DNA of 64,000 nucleotides from Rariglobus sp041662485 (GCA_041662485.1 JBAZSJ010000005.1:62001-126000), one strand, 5' to 3'; positions 37,701-46,617 are shown, numbered from the stretch's first letter. Notes: generated by a model from the letters alone, not told the origin. Program-made: numbers and translations.

Positions 37701-37861
37701 AACCAGGGCGACCGCTCGCGTCTTCCCGCCCTCGCCGAAGCCGCCATCGGATACGGATACAAGGTCGCTCGCGCAGGAAGACGTCCGATCGCGCTCAATT
37801 CAGGCGCCATCCAGGTCTTCAGGGAACTTGCCGGGGAAAGCAGGGATAAATCGCCTGACAT
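34703..37861 (-). CDS. lacZ: GH2 beta-galactosidase (LacZ type)
   Basis: A 1052-residue protein of classic LacZ length. All five domains are discernible: sugar-binding jelly-roll (WFQSLDGEWSFRLADRPE, VTVPGNWPLQGYGKPHYTN), immunoglobulin-like, the (beta/alpha)8 core (IDEANLESHDYF, acid/base E467 in WSLGNESGYG, nucleophile about E551 in ILCEYSHAMGNS), a second Ig-like domain, and the C-terminal small-chain domain with GRGPHENYRDR. It hydrolyses terminal beta-D-galactosides. No signal peptide, so intracellular. The first gene of a minus-strand unit followed after 17 bp by the Verru_Chthon-like gene. A later start (Met18) is possible. Confidence 0.93.
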   Translation of the reverse strand: MSGDLSLLSPASSLKTWMAPELSAIGRLPARATLYPYPMAASARAGRRERSPWFQSLDGEWSFRLADRPEAVCPADMAADTDRANWDEVTVPGNWPLQGYGKPHYTNVAMPFPDEPPAVPERNPTGIYARNVMIPGEWSGRRVVIHFGGAESVLYVYVNGRAVGMGKDTRLPSEFDITDFVTPGVLNTVVAVVVKWSDASFIEDQDQWWLGGLHREVFLYSTEAVHIADVFARGELDNDYRDGRLKATVRVTFPRQPETGWTVAAQLFAPSGRAVFGRSLQSEVPVGRHGAATRMEVRFDEAVKRPALWSAETPNLYTLVVTLKDPAGRAVEHTSARVGFRSIEVRDRMLLVNGRRVLIHGVNRHDHHETKGKALDRETLRLDAELMKRHNFNAVRCAHYPNDPHWLDLCDELGLYVIDEANLESHDYFHQISHDRRYASAFLERAVRMVERDKNHPSVILWSLGNESGYGANHDAMAGWIRSYDPSRPLHYEAALWNTPEGKLTTPAHDLANGHHATDIVAPMYPSLERMIAWATNPDHPDQRRPMILCEYSHAMGNSNGSLADYYDLFEKYPGLQGGFIWEWIDHGLRQTTSDGRAYWAYGGDFGDTPNDLNFCCDGMVWPDRTPHPALAEFKHLAQPVKMTGWKNGVLTVKNRQDFASLGWLRGAWRLAVDGRTVAEGKLPRLNIAPQTTGKVALKLPRLALKSGEEAFLHVAFSSAQKNAWCPAGHLVAWDQVLLARKPARAARARPRPAGDPLSIERTAGGLVIGNASLRLNVSSGTGLVTGVNWQGEDVLLAGPRLQVWRAATDNDGIKGWTGQDKKPLGLWQAAGLDRLELMAARSVARLAADGAVELRLDHTAASPAHPRVVHHRQLWRIYPDGRVEIENRFEADRRLPALPRLGVVLTLPAGFEKLEWYGRGPHENYRDRNRSTLIDLYRSTVTDQYVPYILPQEHGNHSDVRWLALRSSRAGVRVDARGPLEFSASHFTADDLFQSTHTHQLKPRAETILSLDYLHSGVGTGSCGPATLPRYQVPLGRHTWSYSLSFSSPHP

Positions 37862-38017
37862 GGGGTGGGGTGTATCGGATGACGAGTGTGCGGATGAAGT
37901 CCCGACACGCCCGTGCGACCGATGTGTTCAGCCTGAGCGTACCGAATCCCGCACCAATGCCGAATGGTTTCCGGTCTTATACTTATAATTACCCAAATCT
38001 AACTTCGAGACGACCGT

Positions 38018-39304
38018 TTATTTCGCCGGAGGCGGCTGGCTGTAATTGATTTTCTCGGCCGCATAGACGCGCACATAATCCACATACATGTCGGTTCCGT
38101 TGCCAAACCGCTCCAGATCGATCGGCCAGCGACTGATACCGCCGATGGCGAGATTGATGAGGAAGAGCGCCGGTTTCTCGCGGCTCACCTCGTTGGTCGG
38201 GTGACGCATGACTTCAATGTCGTCGAAGTAATACACCGTCTCTTCCAGTCCGACACTCACCGCATAGGAGTGAAAGGTCCACGACCAGTAGGACTTGCCG
38301 CCGAGTTCCATGATCTTCACCCGGGTATTGAACCCCTTCTTCTTCGTGCCGTCGGCATGGGTCTGGTTCCAGAAATGGCTGACCAGTGAATAACCCGGAT
38401 GATTGGGATGTCCCTTCCCGTTGCCACCGTAGGCCTCGACGATGTCGAGTTCATCACCCGGCTGGCCGCGATCAATGTGGGTGAGCGTCCAAAACGCCGG
38501 CCAGGTGCCCGGGGCGGACTGGGCGACAAAGCGGCACTCGAAATAGGAGGGCGCCTTGGCCCAAAGGCCCTCACCGTCCATGTTAACGGAGGCGATAATG
38601 CCACTGCGACCCTTGGGAGACTCGGCATCCTTGCGCGCGCTGATCCGCAGCCAGGTGCCGACCTGCGAGAAGGGTTTTCCGTCGCCCATCGGACTGATGA
38701 AAGGCCATCCGCTGAAATCGCCGTAGCGCGGCTTGTGGGCATTGTAACGGGCACCCCGCCCATCTTTCGAAATGGAAAGCGGACCATCGAAGTCGTCGGA
38801 AAAAATGAGTTTGAGGCCTTTGGCCGCGGCCGGGACCGACCGGGGAATACCCTGGTTCCATTTGACGCCGCCCAGGTTGAAGAGCTGCACTTCAAAGCTG
38901 TCGCGCTGCCCCTTACCATCAACCGCCAGTATCCGGAGGGTGGTCGGGCCGTTGGGAAATGAATCCCCCGGGAACACGAAGCTGCCCGCACCCTCCGCAT
39001 CAAGGCGGATCGATCCCTTGGTCAGGTTCACGTCATGCCCCCACGGGCTCGGGTTATCCGTGTTCGGCTGACTCCAGCAAAACGCCTGTGCCTCGCTCAT
39101 CCCCGGTGCGGTGAACCGCACGGTCACATCCCCGCGAATCTCGGAGCGGAGCGCGGGTGCCGATACGCGGATGGCCTGCACCCACCCCTCTCCTCCTGTC
39201 ATGTGGCCGGTGCTAAACTCGTGATAGCCGTCGATGACCGGCTCGGCGAATGCCGTGGCCAAGCCGATCACGCACAGGGGCAAAAACGAGATGGCGGGTT
39301 TCAT
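38018..39304 (-). CDS. secreted GH16 family glycoside hydrolase
   Basis: About 428 residues from the ATG at 39304 (preceded by GAGGAT), which opens a signal peptide (ISFLPLCVIGLATAFA). The GH16 catalytic motif E-L-D-I-V-E is present at E285-E290 (nucleophile E285, acid/base E290), followed by AYGG. N-terminal to it is a beta-rich domain of about 130 residues. GH16 enzymes cleave beta-1,3/1,4-glucans, agarose, carrageenan or porphyran; the motif spacing (ExDxxE) fits the bulged laminarinase/agarase-type group, and the local sequence (HSYAVSV, YYFDD) does not settle the substrate. It lies between the PEP-CTERM and lacZ genes on the same strand. Confidence 0.9.
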   Translation of the reverse strand: MKPAISFLPLCVIGLATAFAEPVIDGYHEFSTGHMTGGEGWVQAIRVSAPALRSEIRGDVTVRFTAPGMSEAQAFCWSQPNTDNPSPWGHDVNLTKGSIRLDAEGAGSFVFPGDSFPNGPTTLRILAVDGKGQRDSFEVQLFNLGGVKWNQGIPRSVPAAAKGLKLIFSDDFDGPLSISKDGRGARYNAHKPRYGDFSGWPFISPMGDGKPFSQVGTWLRISARKDAESPKGRSGIIASVNMDGEGLWAKAPSYFECRFVAQSAPGTWPAFWTLTHIDRGQPGDELDIVEAYGGNGKGHPNHPGYSLVSHFWNQTHADGTKKKGFNTRVKIMELGGKSYWSWTFHSYAVSVGLEETVYYFDDIEVMRHPTNEVSREKPALFLINLAIGGISRWPIDLERFGNGTDMYVDYVRVYAAEKINYSQPPPAK

Positions 39305-39350
39305 ATCCTCGGGAAGTAAATATTGAAGAAAGGTCGGGGCCATAAACGAA

Positions 39351-39377
39351 AAGGTCCCGACACCAGGTCGGGACCTT
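39351..39377 (-). terminator. rho-independent terminator after PEP-CTERM gene
   Basis: Perfect 11-bp arms AAGGTCCCGAC / GTCGGGACCTT around an ACCAG loop, followed on the minus strand by a T-rich run (TTCGTTT). It sits 21 bp after the PEP-CTERM stop and upstream of the GH16 start, so GH16 probably has its own promoter. Confidence 0.8.
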
Positions 39378-39398
39378 CAGGGTAAAAACAATATCCGA

Positions 39399-40913
39399 TC
39401 AGTTGGCCTGGCGACGGCGACGCAGCGCCGCGGAGCCCAAGACTACGACCCCAAGCAGAGAGGCGTAAGTGGACGGCTCGGGAATGGCCGTGACCGTCAA
39501 AATAAGATCCTGATTGCTGTTGGCGAGCGATAGCACGGCACTTAATCCGCCGACGGTTCCAGTCAGGTTGGATCCCAAGGTGCCCGTGATCGAGGTCGAG
39601 GAGGTAAACAACGTGTAGGAGCCGCCGCCAAAACCGGAGAGGGTGGAGAAACTGAAGTCATCGAAGTTCAGCAGACCAGTGCCGATGGAGAGGGCGCCGG
39701 TGGTGAGGGTGATTTTGTCGCTGGAGCCAACTGCGCCGAGGTCAAACTTGAGATGCCCCGCCAGTCCACCGGCTAGGCCGGAGATGTTCAGCGTGCTGGC
39801 AAAGGTCAGAGTTCCCGCCGTTCCGTCCGTTCCCGGAGCGAGAAATGAACCACTCGCCGCAGTTGTGGCGCCGCCAACGGTTCCAGTGCCACCCAAGGTA
39901 GCGGCACTAGCGACGGACACTGCGCCGGTCGCGTTGGAGGCGTTGCCGTTGATGAGGAGCGTGCCCGCGCTGACCGTCGTCACGCCCGTGTAAGCAATGC
40001 TCGATCCGCCGAGAACCAAGTTACCTGTGCCGTTCTTGAGAATCCCTGCTCCAGCCGCAGCTTGGCTGACCGAGCCGCCCAGCGTAACCGTGGTGCCCGA
40101 ATTGACGATAAGGGTCGTCTGGGTGGCTGCAGTATTACCCAACGCCACCGAACCAGTGCTGAAGTTCATGTCCGATCCACCAAAGGTGATCGTCTGGGCC
40201 GCAGTAGAGCTAAAGTTGAGGTTGTTGCTGAACGTGGCCGCACTGCCGATGGTATTATTGATGGTCAGAGACGATCCGCTGCCGATGACGAAGGTGCCGC
40301 TTCCAAGGGCGTTGGCACTGCCGATGTTCAGGGCGGAACTTGCGTTTACCAGAGCGAATCCTCCGGCGAAACCACTGTTGTTTCCAGAGAGGGTAAAGGT
40401 CGCGGTGCCTGATCCAGAGCGTGCCAAGTTAATCAAGGTGCTGGTCCCCGAAATATTCCCCGAAAGGACAAGAGTTCCACCTACCGCTTGGGTAAACGTG
40501 GACGCACCCCCGCCCGTGCGTGAAACGATCAGATTCGCGCTGATCGTGTTCGTGCCACTGGTGTTCAACGATTCAATCGCGTTCGAGGTAGCCAACGTGC
40601 GCCCCGTCAATGTGAGCGATTGCCCGGGTGACGCGGAGAGGGTGTAGCCGCTGGAAGTCGCAGTCGAGAAGGTCAACTCTCCAATAGAAAGCGAGGTGCT
40701 AAGATTCGGATTCGTGACCGCAGCGACATTAAAAATCGCCTGGTTTCCCGCGCCAGGGACACCCGCGCTCCAGTTGCCTGCGGTGTTGAAGTCAGTTCCG
40801 GTGTTAGACCAAGTGGAATCCGCAGCGTGGGCTAAGCTTCCGAGCACTAACGCAGCGGTTCCAAAAGTAAGTATCTGAAATGAAGGGGCAGAAAAGATGC
40901 TCTGGGGTTTCAT
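39399..40913 (-). CDS. PEP-CTERM protein with autotransporter-type beta-strand repeats
   Basis: A 504-residue secreted protein. A signal peptide (ILTFGTAALVLGSLAHAA) is followed by repeated beta-strand units rich in Gly, Ser and Thr (for example GILKNGTGNLVLGG, TTVSAGTLLINGNASNATG), as in autotransporter-associated beta strand repeats. The C-terminus is a sorting signal: IPEPSTYA, a hydrophobic helix (LLGVVVLGSAAL) and the basic tail RRRRQAN. Such proteins are anchored or processed by exosortase; no exosortase gene is in the window. Base composition is less GC-rich than its neighbours, partly from the Ser/Thr/Asn content. Probably an extracellular or surface structural protein. Confidence 0.9.
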   Translation of the reverse strand: MKPQSIFSAPSFQILTFGTAALVLGSLAHAADSTWSNTGTDFNTAGNWSAGVPGAGNQAIFNVAAVTNPNLSTSLSIGELTFSTATSSGYTLSASPGQSLTLTGRTLATSNAIESLNTSGTNTISANLIVSRTGGGASTFTQAVGGTLVLSGNISGTSTLINLARSGSGTATFTLSGNNSGFAGGFALVNASSALNIGSANALGSGTFVIGSGSSLTINNTIGSAATFSNNLNFSSTAAQTITFGGSDMNFSTGSVALGNTAATQTTLIVNSGTTVTLGGSVSQAAAGAGILKNGTGNLVLGGSSIAYTGVTTVSAGTLLINGNASNATGAVSVASAATLGGTGTVGGATTAASGSFLAPGTDGTAGTLTFASTLNISGLAGGLAGHLKFDLGAVGSSDKITLTTGALSIGTGLLNFDDFSFSTLSGFGGGSYTLFTSSTSITGTLGSNLTGTVGGLSAVLSLANSNQDLILTVTAIPEPSTYASLLGVVVLGSAALRRRRQAN

Positions 40914-41363
40914 CGTTTATGGGAGTTTTTTAAGGGGCACGGGGTTTGCGGGGAGTGATACTTATAGAGGATAACTACACAACTGCGGTAAACGAGGGAC
41001 GATTAGCAGCTCATTTACTTGATGTGATGGAGAGTTCACCTCATCCGCAGTAATCCTCAAGCGATTAGACTGATGCCTTTTGTGTTTTAAATGATCTTTT
41101 TTTGATATTTTTGACTTACTGATAACGCCATTCCAGCAAAAGAAGACGCAAAGACACTCGGCTTGCGCGTATCGATCCGGCCCGCCCGCGGACCCATCGG
41201 AAGTTTTACACGCAGCCCCGTCCTTATCCGTTTTCCACATTGGTTTGTCTCCATTCCACACCCGGCGGTTCGTCATCGCCCCTACCCTCCCCGCGTGGCA
41301 ATCCCTGCTCCTGACTCCACCTCGTGCGCCTAACCCCGCACCGCCCAAAAACTCCCCGCACCC
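40914..41363. other. 450-bp divergent intergenic region, no gene seen
   Basis: The space between the PEP-CTERM and GH42-like genes has an AT-rich core (about 41060-41130) with T-runs on both strands, as expected for two divergent promoters. An ATACTTATA (40958-40966; TATAAGTAT on the minus strand) lies 45 bp before the PEP-CTERM start and recurs upstream of lacZ at 37979-37987. No coding frame with credible composition was found. Confidence 0.5.
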
Positions 41364-43463
41364 ATGCTCTCCAGCACAGAATCCTGCGTCACCGGCAAAC
41401 GCCCGGCCTTCATGGCCTGGTTTGGAAACTTCTTTGAGCCCTACTTCTCCGACGAGGCGGCCGTCGAACGCGGACTGCTCGACCTCCGCGACCTGGGCAT
41501 GAACTCCATCGTCCTAGACTCGAAACTCTGGAGCGACTTCACCCGCCACTTCCGCACCGGCGAACAAAGCCGGTATGTGCAGATGCAAAACTTCATCAGC
41601 GACCGCTGCCACGAACACGGCCTCGGCGTCTCGTTCCTCGCCCTGTTCGCCATCGGCGACAACTTGTATCCGGAAATCTACGACAATCCTCCCGAATACG
41701 TGGAGCAGCCCGTCGATTTCTGGGGCAAGCCCTTCCGTGGTTACCGCCACTGGTCACTCCCCCAGATGGACGAACACGTGCGCCACTGCCTCGAACTCTA
41801 CAAGTTCATCGCCCGCGGCGCCGCCGCCAAAACGGTGGACGACACCGGCCGCGAGCGTCTGCCCTTCTATTTCTACCACAGTCCGATCTTCGCCCCGTCC
41901 TTCGACACCGACGGCCGCGCCCACTATCTCGGTTGGCTGAAAAACCGCTACACCCTCGCGGAGCTCAACGCCCGCTACGGCACCGCCTACGCGTCCTTCG
42001 ACGACTTGCAGCCCGCCGATTACTGGGTCCACCCCGACCAGGAAACGGAGTCGCTGCGCTACGTGCCGTCTCCGGAAGACTACGCCTCCCACCCGTCCGT
42101 CGTGCTCAAACACGCCGACAATCAGCGCTACAAGCAGGAGGTGATGAAGCACTACTTCATCGAAATCGTCGCGCGCCTGCGAAAGGTCGAACCCCGCTTC
42201 TACTTCTACGCCGCGCTCTCGCAGTGGAAATGTTTCTTCAACGACTTCGTCCATATCCAGAATCGCGGCTGGGATCTCTGGGATCTCGGCGAGGCTCTCG
42301 ATTCGCCGTCGTTCATCACGATGCCGATCGACAACCACGGCAACGTCGAACCCTACGTCGTCCCCTGCGAACTCGCCATGCTCCGCAGCGCCGCCCGGGG
42401 CAAAGACTTCGTCGGCTCTCTCTTCCTCGGCCGTTACATGGCCAACGATATCTACGCGGTCTGCAGCCCCGCCGAAATCATCGCCTCCACCTTCGGCGCC
42501 GGCGCCACCGAGCTGTATTTCTACGGCTACAACGGCCTCGATGACGGCGGCAATTTCGGCAAATGGGGCGACGCTGAAAAATCCTCCCTGCGTTCCGCGC
42601 TCGATTGGTTCTCCGACGTGCGCGAGCTGGCCGGCCGCCGCGTGAAAACACGCGAGGTCGCGATCCTTTTTCCATATGCGTCCTACACGTTGTCGGCCTT
42701 CGCCACCGATGCCGCGCGCTACGTCGCCTTCCGCGAAGATCTGCTCGGCTGGTTCCGCCAATTCTCCGACCACGGCGTCGCCGTGGATATCCTGCACCCG
42801 TCGCAAGTGAGGGCCGGTGCCCTCGACGGCTACCGTCAAGTCGTGCTTCCCGCCGATCCCCTCTACGCCTCGATGCCCGATCCGGAGATGGAGTCACGCC
42901 TGCGTGCCTATGTCGAAACCGGCGGCACCGTGTCGCACAGCGTGTCACCCCTGGCCGAGCGCGCCTTCGGGTTGAAATCGCACCCGCACAAGGCGGACTC
43001 GTTCGGCTGGGAAGAAAAAATCGTCACCGGCTCGGCCGAGTTCGTGTCCTACGAAACGGGCAAGGCCGAAGCCTGTTACCTGAGCGATCACTTGATTGCC
43101 TACGCAACCCAGGCCGTCGGCCGCGGCACGGTGCATTCCTACGGTTTCCACTACGGCTTTGCCTACGGCTGCAAGGAACACCTGCCCGTCGCCCGCGACT
43201 ACAAAAAGGAAAACCACTACCCGCTCACCATCGCGGTGCGCACCCCGGTGGACAAACTGCTCGCGGAGTCGGGCCTCTCGCGAGGACGTCAGCGCGGCGT
43301 GGAGCGCATCGCCTTCGAACGCGGCGAACTCGTCGTCAACCACACCCCCTACACCGTTGAAGTGGCGGCGGCTACCGGCGGCAAGACCCGCTCCACCTTC
43401 GAAGGTTTTGACGGCCGCCATCTCCCCGGCCGCCACGCCGTCTTCATCCCGGGGACAAAGTAA
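41364..43463 (+). CDS. GH42-like beta-galactosidase family protein
   Basis: A 699-residue protein without a signal peptide. The (beta/alpha)8 region is GH42-like: LGWLKNRYTLAELNARYGTA followed by DLQPADYW, and a C-terminal glutamine-amidotransferase-like trimerisation domain (VAILFPYASYTLSAFA, LRAYVETGGTVSHSVSP). The expected Asn-Glu acid/base just before the WLKNRY helix is not present; that segment reads FYFYHSPIFAPSF. A nucleophile position is also hard to place. It could be a diverged enzyme with relocated residues or a non-catalytic homologue. Convergent with GH38, which ends 140 bp downstream. Confidence 0.75.
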   Translation: MLSSTESCVTGKRPAFMAWFGNFFEPYFSDEAAVERGLLDLRDLGMNSIVLDSKLWSDFTRHFRTGEQSRYVQMQNFISDRCHEHGLGVSFLALFAIGDNLYPEIYDNPPEYVEQPVDFWGKPFRGYRHWSLPQMDEHVRHCLELYKFIARGAAAKTVDDTGRERLPFYFYHSPIFAPSFDTDGRAHYLGWLKNRYTLAELNARYGTAYASFDDLQPADYWVHPDQETESLRYVPSPEDYASHPSVVLKHADNQRYKQEVMKHYFIEIVARLRKVEPRFYFYAALSQWKCFFNDFVHIQNRGWDLWDLGEALDSPSFITMPIDNHGNVEPYVVPCELAMLRSAARGKDFVGSLFLGRYMANDIYAVCSPAEIIASTFGAGATELYFYGYNGLDDGGNFGKWGDAEKSSLRSALDWFSDVRELAGRRVKTREVAILFPYASYTLSAFATDAARYVAFREDLLGWFRQFSDHGVAVDILHPSQVRAGALDGYRQVVLPADPLYASMPDPEMESRLRAYVETGGTVSHSVSPLAERAFGLKSHPHKADSFGWEEKIVTGSAEFVSYETGKAEACYLSDHLIAYATQAVGRGTVHSYGFHYGFAYGCKEHLPVARDYKKENHYPLTIAVRTPVDKLLAESGLSRGRQRGVERIAFERGELVVNHTPYTVEVAAATGGKTRSTFEGFDGRHLPGRHAVFIPGTK

Positions 43464-43545
43464 TGCGCCCCTGTCAGTATCCATTTCCAAGGCGAAGCGC
43501 AGCGCCTCGACCCAATCCGGCAGATCGAGTGAGCCGTCCACGCCC

Positions 43546-43578
43546 GACGGTCGTTTAACCCACCCAAGAACGACCGTC
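43546..43578. terminator. inverted repeat between convergent GH42-like and GH38 genes
   Basis: Perfect 10-bp arms GACGGTCGTT / AACGACCGTC with a 13-nt loop, centred between the stops of the two convergent genes. Consistent with a bidirectional terminator; no strong U-tract. Confidence 0.45.
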
Positions 43579-43602
43579 ACGCTCGCTGCGCCCGGGACCC
43601 GC

Positions 43603-46600
43603 TCAGCGCACGATCTTCACCGAGCGCACCTGGTAGGGAGTGATCGGTAGCGCAACTTCGCCGACCGTCGTCTCGGCGCCGGTCAGCGGTTGGCCGAGCA
43701 AATCAACCGGCGTGCCTTTCACGCCTGAAGCCAAACACAACTTCAGCGCGCCTCGGCGACCCAACGTCTCATGCAGACGCAACACCCAGCCGTCATTGAC
43801 CGGCTCGGCCCATGCGGGCACCGCGGACGACACGCCTTCGATGTGCTCGAACCCGGCCGAGATTTTCTCGCCCGCATACGGCACACAAGGCGTGAACAAC
43901 GTGTCGGCCATCGCCGCGGGCTGCTCGTGCGCGGGCAGGTCCGGCGCATAGCGTGTGAGCGCGAGATTGATCGTGTGTCGCCCCAGATCGGAGTGCACGG
44001 GACGATCGGGCACAGCGCGGATCTTGGGATGATGATCCGCCTCGGTGACCAACGCGCTGCGCAGCAGGCTCACGCCCACGGTGCCCTCTCGCGTGGTAAA
44101 TCCATACTTCGCCTCGGTGATGATCGCGAGCCCCTCGCTCTGGGCGTCGTCGCACACCACCATCCACCGGCTGCCGGACACTTCCCACTGCGCCTCTTCG
44201 CGGGCGTAGCCCGGCCATTGCCCGCGCAACAGGCTGCCGAACGGCGCGCCGTAGCGGGCCTCGCGACCGCGATACTCGCTCGTGAAAATACCCTTCACCC
44301 AGTGAAGCGGATCGTGCCAGTCCACCTCGTAGCGCATGCGCAGCGCCGCTTCGCCGGCGCGCAGCGAATAGATCACCGTAATGCGGCTCGCTTTCGCGAT
44401 GTCATAGTTGAACGCCACCGACGCCACCAGACCGTCGTTCACGACGACCTGCTTCCCGGAGAAACGCGCCTTGTGCCCGTTCACCAGATTCGTGCGGTCC
44501 ACGTCCCACGCTTTGTAGGCCGCCGGCTGGTCGGGATAGGCGCAGAGCGTGTGTCCGGTGACGGCGACGTCCTTGCCGTCGATCAAGAGCGCGGCGAGCG
44601 AGCCCTCGGCATCAAACACCGCGCGCACGCGCTCGCTCTCCAGCGAGTTCGCGGCGGCCTTTGGCGCGATCACGTCAAGTGCGGCGAGCGAGGCCGCCGG
44701 ACCACCGCTGAGCGGGGCGAGTTGATAACACTTGCCACCGTCAACCCAAGTGCGCGGGAGCAGAAGCGGGTTGAACCAGCCCGCGGTCCGGCCGTCGCCC
44801 AGCACGTGCGCCGCCTCGGCCAGCGCCTTCGCGGCCAGCGTCTGCAACTCGGGAATCGCCTCGGCGTAAACCTCCCAGATGGAACTGCCGGGGATGTAGT
44901 CGTGGAAATGCGAGAAGCTCGCGCGTTTCCAGTAGTGTCGGTCAATCGGTCCGAGCCCGCGCACGACGTGCGCCGCTTCCAAAACCTGCAGCGCGCGCTC
45001 GAGTCCGCGAAAGGCCGCCTTGAGCGCGCCGTGCGTGGTGAACACGCCGCGGTGAAGCTCCAGCATGAGTTCTCCGGTGACGACCGGCAGTGCGTCCTTC
45101 ACCTGCGCGAGGCGTTCGAAGAAGGGCTCTATGTTGCCCCATTCCACCCGCGGCAGACCGGCGAGGTTGGCCACTCGGCGGGCGCGCTCGATCATCTCTT
45201 CGGTCGGCCCTCCTCCTCCGTCGCCGTAGCCGGTCGGCTGCAGGAACTCGGGCTGCACGGCCGACTGCTGGTGGTGCAGCACGTCTTCGCGCAGATTATT
45301 CACGTCCACGTTTTCGTTGTAATCATGAATGAGCACGACATGCGCGTTGACCTCCGCGCCGTCCGGCCCCTGCCAACGAAAGCTGGAGTGCGGGAAACGA
45401 TTTACCGTGCTCCACGAAAGCTTGCTCGTGAAAAACCCCGTCACACCGACGCCGGCGAGCAGCTGCGGCATGCAGCCGCTGTAGCCGAAGACGTCAGGCA
45501 GCCAGAAGACGTCGCTCGGCGAACCGCGCAAGGCCTTGAACTCCTCCTGGCCGATGCGCAGACAGCGCAGGATCGCCTCGCCGCACGGCATCTGCGTGTC
45601 GCCCTCGACGTAGGCCGCGCCGGTGGCGTCCCATCTTTTTTGCGCGATCAAGCCCTTGACCTTTTCCAACAACTCGGGCGAACGGCGGCCGACGGCCTCG
45701 TAGCTCGCCGGCTGCGAATAGCCGAATTTGAACTCGGGATATTCCTTCAAAAGGCGCGTCTGCGTGGACCACGAATGAACGGCCTTGAACTCGCCCACCC
45801 GCTCGGGCCAGAGCCACACAAGATCGATGTGCGCGTGGCCGGTGAGCACGGCCTTGATCGCGTCAGGCGACGCGGGAAAATCGGCGTAGATTTTTTTGAG
45901 TTCCGCGGCGAAGACCTCGATGCCCCGCAGGTCGAAAAGGTCGACGGCCTTGTCGAGCCGGTCGCACAGGCGGCGGAAGAGCGGACTCACGCGAAACGCC
46001 TGGGGGCTGTGGCGCACCGGATCAGTCAGGCCCTTGGACGGTCCCGGCTGCGCGGGCTGCCCATCGCGATACTCGGCCTCGACAAGATCCAACAGCACCT
46101 TGAGATCGTTGTAGACGGCCCAGGCGGTGTCGTCGCGCGCGACGAAACGTGGCGGAGCGTAGAGACTGCCCTCCTCCTCGAGGCGCGCCGACTCGCCCGA
46201 GAGCCAGATGGCGGACCGGATGCACACCGCCTCGATCCACAATTCGCGCGTGCCGGCGGGCAATGGAATCTGCTGGTGGGCGACGTCCAAACCGGAATAC
46301 GGCACTCCGTCGATATAGGCGGTCGCCTCGGCCTGGTCCTCCCAGCGGAAGTAGCGGGTCTCCGGCCCCGTCGCCTCGGGCAACGTCACGCGAAACCAGC
46401 TCTGCGCATATTTCGGCCCCCAGTTGAACGACGCGGCCGGCAGCGGCTTGAAATCGGCCGGAGCCACTTCCTTCACGGTTTTGAAGACCAGCGAGGGAGC
46501 CGTCTGCTCGACGCGACACTCGCCGGGCAGCGGACGCCAGATGCGGGTCTGGGCGCGGCGCAGGGCCTCGCCGATGCGGGCAGGGATAAGTTGGGTGAGG

Positions 46601-46617
46601 AAGGTGCGGGGAAGCAT
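43603..46617 (-). CDS. GH38 alpha-mannosidase
   Basis: A 1004-residue cytoplasmic enzyme. The zinc-binding/catalytic start GHAHIDLVWLWP (His261, Asp265 with His263 nearby) and the nucleophile Asp375 in WLPDVFGYSG are clear. The N-terminal ~250 residues form the beta-sandwich typical of bacterial GH38 enzymes of the MngB-like/Man2C type, and the C-terminal beta domains are complete. It releases terminal alpha-mannose from oligosaccharides. The start at 46617 lies 14 bp downstream of a strong inverted repeat that is probably the operator for the GntR/LacI-type regulator encoded just upstream on the same strand. Confidence 0.92.
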   Translation of the reverse strand: MLPRTFLTQLIPARIGEALRRAQTRIWRPLPGECRVEQTAPSLVFKTVKEVAPADFKPLPAASFNWGPKYAQSWFRVTLPEATGPETRYFRWEDQAEATAYIDGVPYSGLDVAHQQIPLPAGTRELWIEAVCIRSAIWLSGESARLEEEGSLYAPPRFVARDDTAWAVYNDLKVLLDLVEAEYRDGQPAQPGPSKGLTDPVRHSPQAFRVSPLFRRLCDRLDKAVDLFDLRGIEVFAAELKKIYADFPASPDAIKAVLTGHAHIDLVWLWPERVGEFKAVHSWSTQTRLLKEYPEFKFGYSQPASYEAVGRRSPELLEKVKGLIAQKRWDATGAAYVEGDTQMPCGEAILRCLRIGQEEFKALRGSPSDVFWLPDVFGYSGCMPQLLAGVGVTGFFTSKLSWSTVNRFPHSSFRWQGPDGAEVNAHVVLIHDYNENVDVNNLREDVLHHQQSAVQPEFLQPTGYGDGGGGPTEEMIERARRVANLAGLPRVEWGNIEPFFERLAQVKDALPVVTGELMLELHRGVFTTHGALKAAFRGLERALQVLEAAHVVRGLGPIDRHYWKRASFSHFHDYIPGSSIWEVYAEAIPELQTLAAKALAEAAHVLGDGRTAGWFNPLLLPRTWVDGGKCYQLAPLSGGPAASLAALDVIAPKAAANSLESERVRAVFDAEGSLAALLIDGKDVAVTGHTLCAYPDQPAAYKAWDVDRTNLVNGHKARFSGKQVVVNDGLVASVAFNYDIAKASRITVIYSLRAGEAALRMRYEVDWHDPLHWVKGIFTSEYRGREARYGAPFGSLLRGQWPGYAREEAQWEVSGSRWMVVCDDAQSEGLAIITEAKYGFTTREGTVGVSLLRSALVTEADHHPKIRAVPDRPVHSDLGRHTINLALTRYAPDLPAHEQPAAMADTLFTPCVPYAGEKISAGFEHIEGVSSAVPAWAEPVNDGWVLRLHETLGRRGALKLCLASGVKGTPVDLLGQPLTGAETTVGEVALPITPYQVRSVKIVR

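Noticed and set aside
39399..40913. Plus-strand frames opposite the PEP-CTERM gene
   Set aside because: They arise from repeated Gly/Ser/Thr codons read in reverse; the minus strand has a signal peptide and a complete PEP-CTERM tail.
40962..41348. Possible small minus-strand gene in the PEP-CTERM/GH42 gap
   Set aside because: It crosses an AT-rich promoter-like region, its translation changes composition midway and it has no recognisable domain or ribosome binding site.
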